Below, in pieces: positions 40,501 to 53,841 of a stretch of DNA of 64,000 bases. The DNA comes from Petrolisthes cinctipes (taxonomy: Eukaryota; Arthropoda; Malacostraca; Decapoda; Porcellanidae). Under the pieces are notes generated by a model. It saw only the letters and a list, made by a program, of their open reading frames with translations, was not told where the DNA came from and did no database searches. The stretch's first letter is position 1. Each line of letters starts with the position of its first letter. The translations under genes and the position numbers were made by a program. The stretch is taken from NCBI GenBank assembly GCA_033782935.1, contig JAWQEG010001395.1:218501-282500 (forward strand). Direction: 5' to 3'.

Positions 40501-43500
40501 TGATTTTTCGTGTGTTTTGAGCCTGAATTTGAGATATAAACCGGTATTGAAGATGCATGCACATATCGACTTCTTGCACCTAAAATATCGATTTTGAGCA
40601 TGTTTTGGGTCTGTATCTTGAATACATTCTATCAAGGAGTAGGCGTGTACAGATCGCTTCTGGGACCCAAAAATATCGAATTTTCGAGTGTTTTGAGCCT
40701 GAATTAGAGATATAAATGGGTACAGAAGATGCATGCACATATCGACTTTGGGCACCCAAAGTATCGATTTTTACCACGTTTTGGGCCTATATTTTGAAAA
40801 TATTCTAGCACTAAGTAGGCATGTACAGATCGCTTCTGGGACCCAAAAATATCGAATTTTCGGGTGTTTTGAGCCTGAATTTTAAACATAAACGGGTACA
40901 GAAGATGCATGCACATATCTACTTTAGACACCTAACATATCGATTTTTAGCATGTTTTGAGCCTATATTTTGAAAACATTCTAGCACTGAGTAGGCATGC
41001 ACAGATCGCCTCTGGGACCCAAAAATATTGAATTTTCGGGTGTTTGAACCTGAATTTGAGATATAAACGGGTACTGAAGATGCATGCACATATCGACTTT
41101 TTGCACCTGAAATATCGATTTTGAGCATGTTTTGGGCCTATATCTTCAATATATTTTAGCACTAAGTAGACATGTTCATATTGCTTCTGGGACCCAAAAA
41201 TATCGAATTTTCGGGTGTTTTGAGCCTGAATTTGAGATATAAAAGGGTACAGAAGATACATACACATATTGACTTTGGGCACCTAAAATATCGATTTTCA
41301 GCATGTTTTGGGCCTGCATTTTGAAAATACTCTAACAGAGAGTAGGCATGTACAGATCGCTTCTGGGACCCAAAAATATCGAATTTTCGGGTGTTTTGAG
41401 CCTGAATTTGAGATATAAACGATTACAGAAGATGCATGAACATATCGACTTTAGACACTTAAAATATCGATTTTTATCATGTTTTGAGCCTATATTTTGA
41501 AAACATTCCAGCACTAAGTAGGCATGTACAGATCGCTTCTGTAAACGAAAAATTTTGAATTTTCGGGTGTTTTGAGCCTGAATTTAAGATATAAACGGGT
41601 TCAGAAGATGCATGCACATATCGACTTTGGGCACCCAAAATATCGATTTTTAAAACGTTTTGGGCCTATATTTAGAAAACATTCTAGCACTAAGTAGGCA
41701 TGTACAGATCGCTTCTGGGACCCAAAAATATCGAATTTTGGGGTGTTTTGAGCATCAATTTGGGATATAAACGGACACAGAAGATGCATACACATATCGA
41801 CTTTGTGCACCTAAAATATCGATTTTCAGCATGTTTTGGGCCTGTATTTTGAAAATACTCTAACACAGAGTAGGCATGTACAGATCGCTTCTGGGACCCA
41901 ATAATATCGAATTTTCGGGTGTTTTGAGCCTGAATTTGAGATATAAACGGGTACAGAAGAGGCATGCAAATATCGACTTTAGACACCTAAAATATCGATT
42001 TTTAGCATGTTTTGAGCCTATATTTTGAAAACATTCTAGCACTGAGTAGGCATGTACAGATCGCTTCTGGGACCAAAAAATATCGAATTTTCGGGTGTTT
42101 TTTGAGACTGAATTTGAGATATAAACGGGTAATGAAGATGCATGCACATATCGACTTTTTGCACCTAAAATATCGATTTTGAGCATGTTCTGGGTCTGTA
42201 TCTTGAAAACATTCTAGCACTGAGTAAGCATGAACAGATTACTTCTGGGACCCAAAAGTATTGAATTTTCGGGTGTTTTGAGCCTGAATTTAAGATATAA
42301 ACGGGTACTGAAGATGCATGCACATTTTGACTTTTTGCACCTAAAATATCGATTTTGAGCATGTTTTGGGTCTGTATCTTGAAAACATTCTAGCAAAGAG
42401 TAGGCATGTACAAATCGCTTCTTGGACCCAAAAATATCGAATTTTCGGGTGTTTTGAGCCTGAATTTGAGATATAAACGGGTACAGAAGATACATGAACA
42501 TATCGACTTTAGACACTTAAAATATCGATTTTTATCATGTTTTTGAGCCTATATTTTGAAAGCATTCCAGCACTGAGTAGGCATGTACAGATCGCTTCTG
42601 GGAACGAAAAATATTGAATTTTCGGGTGTTTTCAGCTTGAATTTGAGATATAAACCGGTATTGAAGATGCATGCACATATCGACTTCTTGCACCTAAAAT
42701 ATCGATTTTGAGCATGTTTTGGGTCTGTATCTTGAATACATTCTAGCAAGGAGTAGGCGTGTACAGATCGCTTCTGGGACCCAAAAATATCGAATTTTAG
42801 AGTGTTTTGAGCCTGAATTAGAGATATAAATGGGTACAGAAGATGCATGCACATATCGACTTTGGGCACCCAAAGTATCGATTTATACCACGTTTTGGGC
42901 CTATATTTTGAAAATATTCTAGCAGTAAGTAGGCATGTACTGATCGCTTCTGGGACCCAAAAATATCGAATTTTCGGGTGTTTTGAGCCTGAATTTGGGA
43001 TATAAACGGATACAGAAGATGCATACACATATCGACTATGTGCACCTAAAATATCGAATTTCTGCATGTTTTGGGCCTGTATTTTGAAAATACTCTAACA
43101 TAGAGTAGGCATGTACAGATCGCTTCTGGGACCCAAAAATATCGAATTTTCGGGTGTTTTGAGCCTGAATTTGAGATATAAACGATTACAGAAGATGCAT
43201 GAACATATCGACTTTATACACTTAAAATATCAATTTTTATCATGTTTTGAGCCTATATTTTGAAAACATTCCAGCACTGAGTAGGCATGTACAGATCGCT
43301 TCTGTGAACGAAATATTTTGAATTTTCGGGTGTTTTGAGCCTGAATATGAGATATAAACGGGTTCAGAAGATGCATGCACATATCGACTTTGGGCCCCCA
43401 AAATATCGATTTTTAAAACGTTTTGGGCCTATATTTAGAAAATATTCTAGCACTAAGTAGGCATGTACAGATCGCTTCTGGGACCCAAAAATATCGAATT

Positions 43501-43580
43501 TTCGGGTGTTTTGAGCCTGAATTTGAGATATAAACGGGTACTGAAGATGCATGCACATATCGACCATGGGCACCCAAAGT
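37430..43580. repeat. Large dispersed duplication, right copy (mosaic)
   Basis: This block is the partner of the first 7 kb. It is a mosaic: about 37,430-38,760 pairs with 2,160-3,490; about 38,767-40,100 pairs with about 505-1,840 (offset 38,262); and from about 40,230 it pairs with 3,900 onward (offset 36,326). The net difference in offset, 36,326 minus 35,269, is 1,057 bp, or six monomers plus one base. It carries its own internal repeat, with the ACACATTACAAGG variant at about 37,808 and again at about 39,041. Confidence 0.83.
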
Positions 43581-46350
43581 ATCGATTTTTAGCACGTTTT
43601 GGGCCTATATTTTGAAAATATTCTAGCACTAAGTAAGCATGTACAGATCGCTTCTGGGACCCAAAAATATCGAATATTCGGGGGTTTTGAGCCTGAATTT
43701 GGGATATAAACAGATACAGAAGATGCATACGCATATCGATTTTGTGCACCTAAAATATCGATTTTCAGCATGTTTTGGGCCTGTATTTTGAAAATACTCT
43801 AACAGGGAGTAGGCATGTACAGATCGCTTCTGGGACCCAAAAATATCGAATTTTCGGGTGTTTTGAACCTGAATTTGAGATATAAACGGGTACAGAAGAT
43901 GCATGAACATATCGACTTTAGACACTAAAAATATCGATTTTTATCATGTTTTGAGCGTATATTTTGAAAACATTCTAGCACTGAGTAGGCATGTACAGAT
44001 CGCTTCTGGGAACGAAAAATATTGAATTTTCGGGTGTTATGAGCCTGAATTTGAGATATAAACGGGTACAGAAGATGCATGCACATATCGACTTTGGGCA
44101 CCCAAAATATCGATTTTTATCATGTTTTGAGCCTATATTTTGAAAACATTACAGCACTGAGTAGGCATGTACAGATCGCTTCTGGGAACGAAAAATATTG
44201 AATTTTCGGGTGTTTTGAGCCTGAATTTGAGATATAAACGGGTACTGAAGATGCATGCACATATTGACTTTGGGCACCCAAAATATCGATTTTGAGCATA
44301 TTTTGAGTTTGTATTTTAAAAATACTCTAACACGGAGTAGGCATGTACAGATCGCTTCTGGGACACAAAAATATTGAATTTTTGGGTGTTATGAGCCTTA
44401 ATTTGAGATATAAACGGGTACCGAAGATGCATGCACATATCGACTTTGGACACCTAAAATATCGATTTTCAGCATGTTTTGGGCCTGTATTCTGAAAATA
44501 CTCTAACACGGAGTAGTCATGTACAGATCGCTTCTGGGACACAAAAATATCGAATTTTCGTGTGTTTTGAGCCTGAATTTGAGATATAAACGGGTACAGA
44601 AGATACATTCACATATCGACTTTTTGCACCTAAAATATCGATTTTTAGCATGTTTTGGGCGTATATTTTGAAAACATTCTAGCAAGGACTAGGCATGTAC
44701 AGATTGCTTCTGGGACCCAAAAATATTGAATTTTTGAGTGTTATGAGCCTTAATTTGAGATATAAACAGGTACAGAAGATGCATGCATATATCGACTTTG
44801 GGCACCCAAAATATCGATTTTTAGCATGTTTTGGGCCTGTATTCTGAAAATACTGTAACACGGAGTAGTCATGTACAGATCGCTTTTGGGACCCAAAAAT
44901 ATCCAATTTTCGAGTGTTTTGAGCCTGAATTTAAGATATAAACGGGTACAGAAGATGCATACACATATCGACTTTTGGCACCCAAAATATTGATTTTTAG
45001 CTTGTTTTGGGCCTATATTTTGAAAACATTCTAGCACTGAGTAGGCATGTACAGATCGCTTCTGGGACCTAAAAATATTGAATTTTCGCGTGTTTTGAGC
45101 CTGAATTTGAGATATAAACGGGTACAGAAGATACATGAACATATCGACTTTAGACACTTAAAATATCGATTTTTATCATGTTTTGAGCCTATATTTTGAA
45201 AACATTACAGCACTGAGTAGGCATGTACAGATCGCTTCTGGGAACGAAAAATATTGAATTTTCGGGTGTTTTGAGCCTGAATTTGAGATATAAACGGGTA
45301 CAGAAGATGCATGCACATATCGACCATGGGCACCCAAAGTATCGATTTTTAGCACGTTTTGGGCCTATATTTTGAAAATATTCTAGCACTAAGTAGGCAT
45401 GTACAGATCGCTTCAGGGACCCAAAAATATCGAATATTCGGGGGTTTTGAGCTTGAATTTGGGATATAAATAGATACAGAAGATGCATACGCATATCGAT
45501 TTTGTGCACCTAAAATATCGATTTTCAGCATGTTTTGGGCCTGTATTTTGAAAATACTCTAACAGGGAGTAGGCATGTACAGATCGCTTCTGGGACCCAA
45601 AAATATCGAATTTTCGGGTGTTTTGAACCTGAATTTGAGATATAAACGGGTACAGAAGATGCATGAACATATCGACTTTAAACACTAAAAATATCGATTT
45701 TTATCATGTTTTGAGCGTATATTTTGAAAAATTCTAGCACTGAGTAGGCATGTACAGATCGCTTCTGGGAAGGAAAAATATTGAATTTTCGGGTGTTTTG
45801 AGCCTGAATTTGAGATATAAACGGGTACTGAAGATGCATGCACATATTGACTTTGGGCACCCAAAATATCGATTTTGAGCATATTTTGAGTTTGTATTTT
45901 GAAAATACTCTAACACGGAGTAGGCATGTACAGATCGCTTCTGGGACACAAAAATATCGAATTTTCGTGTGTTTTGAGCCTGAATTTGAGATATAAACGG
46001 GTACAGAAGATGCATTCACAAATCGACTTTTTGCACTTAAAATATCGATTTTTAGCATGTTTTGGGCGTATATTTTGAAAACATTCTAGCAAGGAGTAGG
46101 CATGTACAGATTGCTTCTGGGACCCAAAAATATTGAATTTTCGGGTGTTTTGAGCCTGAATTTGAGATATAAACGGGTACTGAAGATGCATGCACATATC
46201 GACTTTTTGCACCTAAAACATCGATTTTGAGCATGTTTTGGGTCTGTATCATGAAAACGATCTAGCAAAGAGTAGGCATGTACAAATCGCTTCTGGGACC
46301 CAAAAATATCGAATTTTTAGGTGTTTTGAGCCTGAATTTGAGATATAAAC
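43480..46350. repeat. Second ten-monomer (1,760-bp) tandem duplication
   Basis: Blocks with CGACCATGGGCACCCAAAG, the ATCGAATATTCGGGGG form, GCATACGCATATCGATTTTG and GAGCATATTTTGAGTTTG lie at about 43,560-44,310 and again at about 45,320-45,890, offset 1,760 bp. The offset shortens by a few bases after about 45,730, where TTTTGAAAAATTCTAGC has lost three bases. The copies are close but not identical, for example ATAAACAGATACAG against ATAAATAGATACAG. Confidence 0.83.
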
Positions 46351-47020
46351 GGGTACAGAAGATACATGAACATATCGACTTTAGACACTTAAAATATCGA
46401 TATTTATCATGTTTTGAGCCTATATTTTGAGAACATTCCAGCACTGAGTAGGCATGTACAGATTGCTTCTGGGAACGAAAAATATTGAATTTTCAGGTGT
46501 TTTGAGCCTGAATTTGAGATATAAACGGGTACAGAAGATGCATGCACATATCGACTTCTTGCACCTAAAATATCGATTTTGAGCATGTTTTGGGTCTGTA
46601 TCTTGAATACATTCTAGCAAGGAGTAGGCGTGTACAGATCGCTTCTGGGACCCAAAAATATCGAATTTTCGGGTTTTTTGAGCCTGAATTTGAGATATAA
46701 AAAGGTACAGAAGATGCATGCACATATCGACTATAGGCACCCAAAATATCGATTTTTAACTCGTTTTGGGCCTATATTTAGAAAATATTCTAGAACTAAG
46801 TAGGCATGTACAGATCGCTTCTGAGACCCAAAAATATCGAATTTTCGGGTGTTTTGAGCATGAATTTGGGATATAAACGGATACAGAAGATCCATCCTCA
46901 AATCGACTTTGTGCACCTAAAATATCGATTTTCACCATGTTTTGGGCCTGTATTTTGAAAATACTCTAACACGGAGTAGGCATGTACAGATCGCTTCTGG
47001 GACCCAAAAATATCGAATTT

Positions 47021-47155
47021 TCGAGTGTTTTGAGCCTGAATAAACGGGTACAGAAGATGCATGAACATATCGACTTTAGACACTTAAAATATCGATTTTT
47101 TAATGTTTTGGGCCTATATTTTGAAAACATTCCAGCACTGAGTACAGATCGCTTC
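47021..47155. repeat. Monomers with two small internal deletions
   Basis: At about 47,039 GAGCCTGAATAAACGGG lacks nine bases of the usual GAATTTGAGATATAAACGGG. At about 47,142 CTGAGTACAGATCG lacks eight bases of the usual GAGTAGGCATGTACAG. Both losses fit microhomology deletion at short repeated TA or GTA motifs. They sit about 2.3 kb before the start of zone 2. Confidence 0.8.
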
Positions 47156-49423
47156 AGGGAACGGAAAATTTTGAATTTTCGGGTGTTTTGAGCCTGAATT
47201 TGAGATATAAACGGGTACAGAAGATGCATGCACATATCTACTTTAGACACCTAAAATATCGATTTTTAGCATGTTTTGAGCCTATATTTTGAAAACATTC
47301 TAGCACTGAGTAGGTATGCACAGATCACTTCTGGGACCCAAAAATATCGAATTTTCGGGTGTTTTGAGCCTGAATTTGAGATATAAACGGGTACTGAAGA
47401 TGCATGCACATATCGACTTTTTGCACCTGAAATATCGATTTCGAGCATGTTTTGGGTCTGTATCTTGAAAACATACTAGCAAGGAGTAGGCATGTACAGA
47501 TTGCTTCTAGGACCCAAAAATATTGAATTTTTGGGTGTTATGAGCCTTAATTTGAGATATAAACGGGTACAGAAGATGCATGCAGATATCGACTTTTGCA
47601 CCTAAAATATCGATTTTTAGCATGTTTTGGGCCTATATCTTCAATATATTTTTTCACTAAGTAAACATGTTCATATTGCTTCTGGGACCCTAAAATATAG
47701 AATTTTCGGGTGTTTTGAGCCTGAATTTGAGATATAAAAGGGTACAGAAGATGCATACACATATTGACTTTGTGCACCTAAAATATCGATTTTCAGCATG
47801 TTTTGGTCCTGCATTTTTAAAATACTCTAACACAGAGTAGGCATGTACAGATCGCTTCTGGGACCCAAAAATATCGAATTTTCGGGTGTTTTGAGCCTGA
47901 ATTTGAGATTTAAACGGGTACAGAAGAGGCATGCAAATATCGACTTTAGACACCTAAAATATCGATTTTTAGCATGTTTTGAGCCTATATTTTGAAAACA
48001 TTCTAGCAAAGAGTAGGCATGTAAAAATCGCTTCTGGGACCCAAAAATATCGAATTTTCGGGTGATTTCAGCCTGAATTTGAGATATAAACCGGTATTGA
48101 AGATGCATGCACATATCGACTTCTTGCACCTAAAATATCGATTTTGAGCATGTTTTGGGTCTGTATCCTGAATACATTCTAGCAAGGAGTAGGCATGTAC
48201 AGATCGCTTCTGGGACCCCAAAACATTGAATTTTCGAGTGTTTTGAGCCTGAATTTGAGATATAAACGGGTACAGAAGATGCATGTACATATCGACTTTG
48301 GGCACCCAAAGTATCGATTTTTACCACGTTTTGGGCCTATATTTTGAAAATATTCTAGCACTAAGTAGGCATGTACAGGTTGCTTCTGGGACCCAAAAAT
48401 ATCGAATTTTCGGGTGTTTTGAGCCAGAATTTGGGATATAAACGGATACAGAAGATGCATACACATATCGACTATGTGCACCTAAAATAACGATTTTCAG
48501 CATGTTTTGGGCCTGTATTTTGAAAATACTCTAACAGAGAGTAGGCATGTACAGATCGCTTTTGGGACCCAAAAATATTGAATTCTCGGGTTTTTTGAGC
48601 CTGAATTTGAGATATAAACGATTACAGAAGATTCATGAACATATCGACTTTAGACACTTAAAATATCGATTTATATCATGTTTTGAGCCTATATTTTGAA
48701 AACATTCCAGTACTGAGTAGGCATGTACAGATCGCTTCTGGGAACGAAAATTTTTGAATTTTCGGGTGTTTTGAGCCTGAATTTGAGATATAAACGGGTA
48801 CCGAAGATTCATGCACATATCGAATTTGGACACCTAAAATATCGATTTTCAGCATGTTTTGGGCCTGTATTTTGAAAATACTCTAACAGGGAGTAGGCAT
48901 GTACAGATCCCTTCTGGGGCCCAAAAATATCGAATTTTCGGGGGTTTTGAGCCTGAATTTGGGATATAAACAGATACAGAAGATACATACACATATCGAC
49001 TTTGAGCACCTAAAATATCGATTTTCAGCATGTTTTGGGCCTGTATTTTGAAAATACTCAAACAGGGAGTAGGCATGTACAGATCGCTTCTGGGACCAAA
49101 AAATATCGAATTTTCGAGTGTTTTGAGCCTGAATTTGAGATATAAACGGGTACAGAAGATGCATGAACATATCGACTTTAGACACTTAAAATATCGATTT
49201 ATATCATGTTTTGAGCCTATATTTTGAAAACATTCCAGCACTGAGTAGGCATGTACAGAACGCTTCTGGGAACAAAATTTTTTTTGAATTTTCGGGTGTT
49301 TTGAGCCTGAATTTGAGATATAAACGGGTACCGAAGATGCATGCACATATCGACTTTGGACACCAAACATATCGATTTTTAGCATGTTTTTAGCCTATAT
49401 TTTAAAAACATTCTAGCACTGAG

Positions 49424-49571
49424 TAGGCATGTACAGATCGCTTCTGGGACCCCAAAATATCGAATCATCGGGTGTTTTGAGCCTGAATTTGAGATATCGA
49501 CTTTTTGGCACCTAAACGATCGATTTTTAGCATGTTTTTAGCCTATATTTTGAAAATATTCTAGCACTGAG
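49424..49571. repeat. First 148-bp short monomer; zone boundary
   Basis: TAGG anchors at 49,245, 49,424 and 49,572 give units of 179 bp (with an eight-T run near 49,278) and then 148 bp. The short unit contains GAGATATCGACTTTTTGG at 49,491. It is the first of the 29 short monomers, and none was seen in the 49 kb before it. The next junction, at 50,168, lies 677 bp on, a tetramer interval. Confidence 0.88.
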
Positions 49572-50668
49572 TAGGCATGTACAGATTGCTTCTGTGACCC
49601 CAAAATATTGAATTTTCGGGTGTTTTGAGCCTGATTTTGAGATATAAACGGGTACAGAAGATACATGCACATATTGACTTTGGGCATCTAAAATATCAAT
49701 TTTCAGCATGTTTTGGGCATGTATTTTAAAAACATTCTAGCACTGTGTAGGAATGTACAGATCGCTTCTGGGACCCAAAAATATCGAATTTTCGGGTGTT
49801 TTGAGCCTGAATTTGAGATATAAACGAGTATAGAAGATGCATACACATATTGACTTTGGGCACCAAAAATATCGATTTTTAGCGTGTTTTGGGCCTGTAA
49901 TTTGAAAATACTCTAACACGGAGTAGGCATGTACAGATCGCTTCGGGGACCCCAAAATATCGAATTTTCGGGTGTTTTGAGCCTGAATTTGAGATATAAA
50001 CGGGTACTGATGATGCATGCACATATCGACTTTTGTGCACCTAAAAAATCGATTTTCAGTATGTTTTGAGCATGTATTTTGAAAATACTCTAACACGGAG
50101 TAGGCATGTACAGATCGCTTCTGGGACCCCTAAATATCGAATTTTCGGGTGTTTTGGGACTGAATTTGAGATATCGACTTTTTGGCACCTAAAAGATCGA
50201 TTTTTAGCATGTTTTTAGCCTATATTTTGAAAATATTCTAGCACTGAGTAGGCATGTACAGATTGCTTCTGGGACCCCAAAATATTGAATTTTCGGGTGT
50301 TTTGAGCCTGAATTTGAGATATAAACGGGAACAGAAGATACATACACATATTGACTTTGGGCATCTAAAATATCGATTTTCAGCATGTTTTGGGCCTGAA
50401 TTTTGAAAATACTCTAACACGGAGTAGGCATGTACAGATCGCTTCTGGGACCCCAAAATATCGAATTTTCGGGTGTTTAGGGCCAGAATTTGAGATATAA
50501 ACGGGTACTGAAGATGCATGCACATATCGACTTTTGGGCACCTAAAAGATCGATTTTCAGTATGTTTTGAGCATGTATTTTGAAAATACTCTAACACGGA
50601 GTAGGCATGTACAGATCGCTTCTGGGACCCCAAAATATTGAATTTTCGGGTGTTTTGGGACTGAATTT

Positions 50669-53600
50669 GAGATATCGACTTTTTGGCACCTAAAAGATCG
50701 ATTTTTAGCATGTTTTTAGCCTATATTTTGAAAATATTCTAGCACTGTACAGATTGCTTCTGGGACCCCAAAATATTGAATTTTCGGGTGTTTTGAGCCT
50801 GAATTTGTGATATAAACGGGTACAGAAGATACATGCACATATTGACTTTGGGCACCAAAAATATCGATTTTCAGCATGTTTTGGGCCTGAATTTTGAAAA
50901 TACTCTAACACGGAGTAGGCATGTACAGATCGCTTCTGGGACCCCAAAATATCGAATTTTCGGGTGTTTAGGGCCAGAATTTGAGATATAAACGGATACA
51001 GAAGATGCATGCACATATCGACTTTTGGGCACCTAAAAGATCGATTTTCAGTATGTTTTTGGCCTGTATTTTGAAAATACTCTAACACGGAGTAGGCATG
51101 TACAGATACCTTCTGGGACCTCTAAATATCGAATTTTCGGGTATTTTGGGACTGAATTTGAGATATCGATTTTTTGGCACCTAAAATGTCGATTTTTAGC
51201 ATGTTTTTAGCCTATATTTTGAAAATATTCTAGCACTGTGTAGGCATGTACAGATTGCTTCTGGGACCCCAAAATATTGAATTTTCGGGTGTTTTGTGCC
51301 TGAATTTGAGATATAAACGGGTACAGAAGATACATGCACATATTGACTTTGGGCATCTAAAATATCGATTTTCAGCATGTTTTGGGCCTGTATATTGAAA
51401 ATACTCTAACACTGAGTAGGCATGTACAGATTGCTTCTGGGACCCCAAAATATTGAATTTTCGGGTGTTTTGAGCCTGAATTTGAGATATAAACGGGTAC
51501 TGAAGATGCATGCACATATCGACTTTTGTGCACCTAAAAGATCGATTTTCAGTATGTTTTGAGCATGTATTTTGAAAATACTCTAACACGGAGTAGGCAT
51601 GTACAGATCGCTTCTGGGACCCCTAAATATCGAATTTTCGGGTGTTTTGGGACTGAATTTGAGATATCGACTTTTTGGCACCTAAAAGATCGATTTTTAG
51701 CATGTTTTTAGCCTATATTTTGAAAATATTCTAGCACTGAGTAGGCATGTACAGATTGCTTCTGGGACCCCAAAATATTGAATTTTCGGGTGTTTTGAGC
51801 CTGAATTTGAGATATAAACGGGTACAGAAGATACATGCACATATTGACTTTGGGCACCAAAAATATCGATTTTCAGCATGTTTTGGGCCTGAATTTTGAA
51901 AATACTCTAACACGGAATAGGCATGTACAGATTGCTTCTGGGACCCCAAAAAATCGAATTTTCGGGTGTTTAGGGCCAGAATTTGAGATATAAACGGGTA
52001 CAGAAGATGCATGCACATATCGACTTTTGGGCACCTAAAAGATCGATTTTCAGTATGTTTTTGGCCTTTATTTTGAAAATACTCTAACACGGAGTAGGCA
52101 TGTACAGATACCTTCTGGGACCTCTAAATATCGAATTTTCGGGTGTTTTGGGACTGAATTTGAGATATCGATTTTTTGGCACCTAAAATGTCGATTTTTA
52201 GCATGTTTTTAGCCTATATTTTGAAAATATTCTAGCACTGTGTAGGCATGTACGGATTGCTTCTGGGACCCCAAAATATTGAATTTTCGGGTGTTTTGAG
52301 CCTGAATTTGAGATATAAACGGGTACAGAAGATACATACACATATTGACTTTGGGCATCTAAAATATCGATTTTCAGCATGTTTTGGGCCTGTATTTTGA
52401 AAATACTCTAACACTGAGTAGGCATGTACAGATTGCTTCTGGGACCCCAAAATATTGAATTTTCGGGTGTTTTGAGCCTGAATTTGAGATATAAACGGGT
52501 ACTGAAGATGCATGCACAAATCGACTTTTGTGCACCTAAAAGATCGATTTTCAGTATGTTTTGAGCATGTATTTTGAAAATACTCTAACACGGAGTAGGC
52601 ATGTACAGATAGCTTCTGGGACCCCTAAATATTGAATTTTCGGGTGTTTTGTGACTGAATTTGAGATATCGACTTTTTGGCACCTAAAAGATCGATTTTT
52701 AGAATGTTTTTAGCCTATATTTTGAAAATATTCTAGCACTGAGTAGGCATGTACAGATTGCTTCTGGGACCGCAAAATATTGAATTTTCGGGTGTTTTGA
52801 GCCTGAATTTGAGATATAAACGGGTACAGAAGATACATGCACATATTGACTTTGGGCACCAAAAATATCGATTTTCAGCATGTTTTGGGCCTGAATTTTG
52901 AAAATACTCTAACACGGAGTAGGCATGTACAGATCGCTTCTGGGACCCCAAAATATCGAATTTTCGGGTGTTTAGGGCCAGAATTTGAGATATAAACGGG
53001 TACAGAAGATGCATGCACATATCGACTTTTGGGCACCTAAAAGATCGATTTTCAGTATGTTTTTGGCCTGTATTTTGAAAATACTCTAACACGGAGTAGG
53101 CATGTACAAATACCTTCTGGGACCTCTAAATATCGAATTTTCGGGTGTTTTGGGACTGAATTTGAGATATCGATTTTTTGGCACCTAAAATGTCGATTTT
53201 TAGCATGTTTTTAACCTATATTTTGAAAATATTCTAGCACTGAGTAGGCATGTACAGATTGCTTCTGGGACCCCAAAATATTGAATTTTCGGGTGTTTTG
53301 AGCCTGAATTTGAGATATAAACGGGTACAGAAGATAAATGCACATATTGACTTTGGGCATCTAAAATATCGATTTTCAGCATGTTTTGGGCCTGTATTTT
53401 GAAAATACTCTAACACTGAGTAGGCATGTACAGATTGCTTCTGGGACCCCAAAATATTGAATTTTCGGGTGTTTTAAACCTGAATTTGAGATATAAACGG
53501 GTACTGAAGATGCATGCACATATCGACTTTTGTGCACCTAAAAGATCGATTTTCATTATGTTTTGAGCATGTATTTTGAAAATACTCTAACACGGAGTGG

Positions 53601-53670
53601 GCATGTACAGATCGCTTCTGGGACCCCTAAATATCGAATTTTCGGGTGTTTAGGGCCAGAATTTGAGATA
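50669..53670. repeat. 1,002-bp hexamer: two alternating trimers
   Basis: Six successive short-monomer junctions (50,669, 51,160, 51,661, 52,162, 52,663 and 53,164) alternate between two forms. Form alpha has CGACTTTTTGGCACCTAAAAG followed by ATCG; form beta has CGATTTTTTGGCACC then TAAAATGTCG. The two full monomers that follow also alternate. Alpha is followed by GGGCACCAAAAATATCG and GTGTTTAGGGCCAGAATT. Beta is followed by GGGCATCTAAAATATCG and GTATGTTTTGAGCATG. The true unit is therefore six monomers, 1,002 bp (2 x 501), in about three consecutive copies. The second interval is 491 bp because of a 10-bp deletion near 50,746. Confidence 0.88.
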
Positions 53671-53841
53671 TAAACGGGTACAGAAGATGCATGCACATAT
53701 CGACTTTTGGGCACCTAAAAGATCGATTTTCAGTATGTTTTTGGCCTGTATTTTGAAAATACTCTAACACGGCGTAGGCATGTACAGATACCTTCTGGGA
53801 CCTCTAAATATCGAATTTTCGGGTGTTTTGGGACTGAATTT

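Larger units (their letters stand above)
1..49423. repeat. Zone 1: full-length monomers with irregular higher-order duplications
   Basis: All monomers here are about 176 bp long. Neighbours differ at many sites, for example CATGTTTTGGGCC against CACGTTTTGGGCC, GGGACCC against GGGAACG, and CACGGAG against CACTGAG. No single higher-order period runs through the zone. Blocks of several to 25 monomers are instead copied at offsets near multiples of 176 bp, and these are listed separately. Stretches where I could not assign a clear duplication partner include roughly 11.25-12.0, 32.4-34.2, 35.1-36.7 and 46.4-49.4 kb. They hold only satellite monomers, the last with some small deletions. No 148-bp monomer of the zone 2 kind was seen before 49,424. 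Confidence 0.9.

Noticed and set aside
49265..49285. Short poly-T run as a retroelement tail or promoter element
   Set aside because: It is a local expansion of the T tract in a GGGAACGAAAATTTTTGAA-type monomer. Satellite continues on both sides without target-site duplication or foreign sequence.
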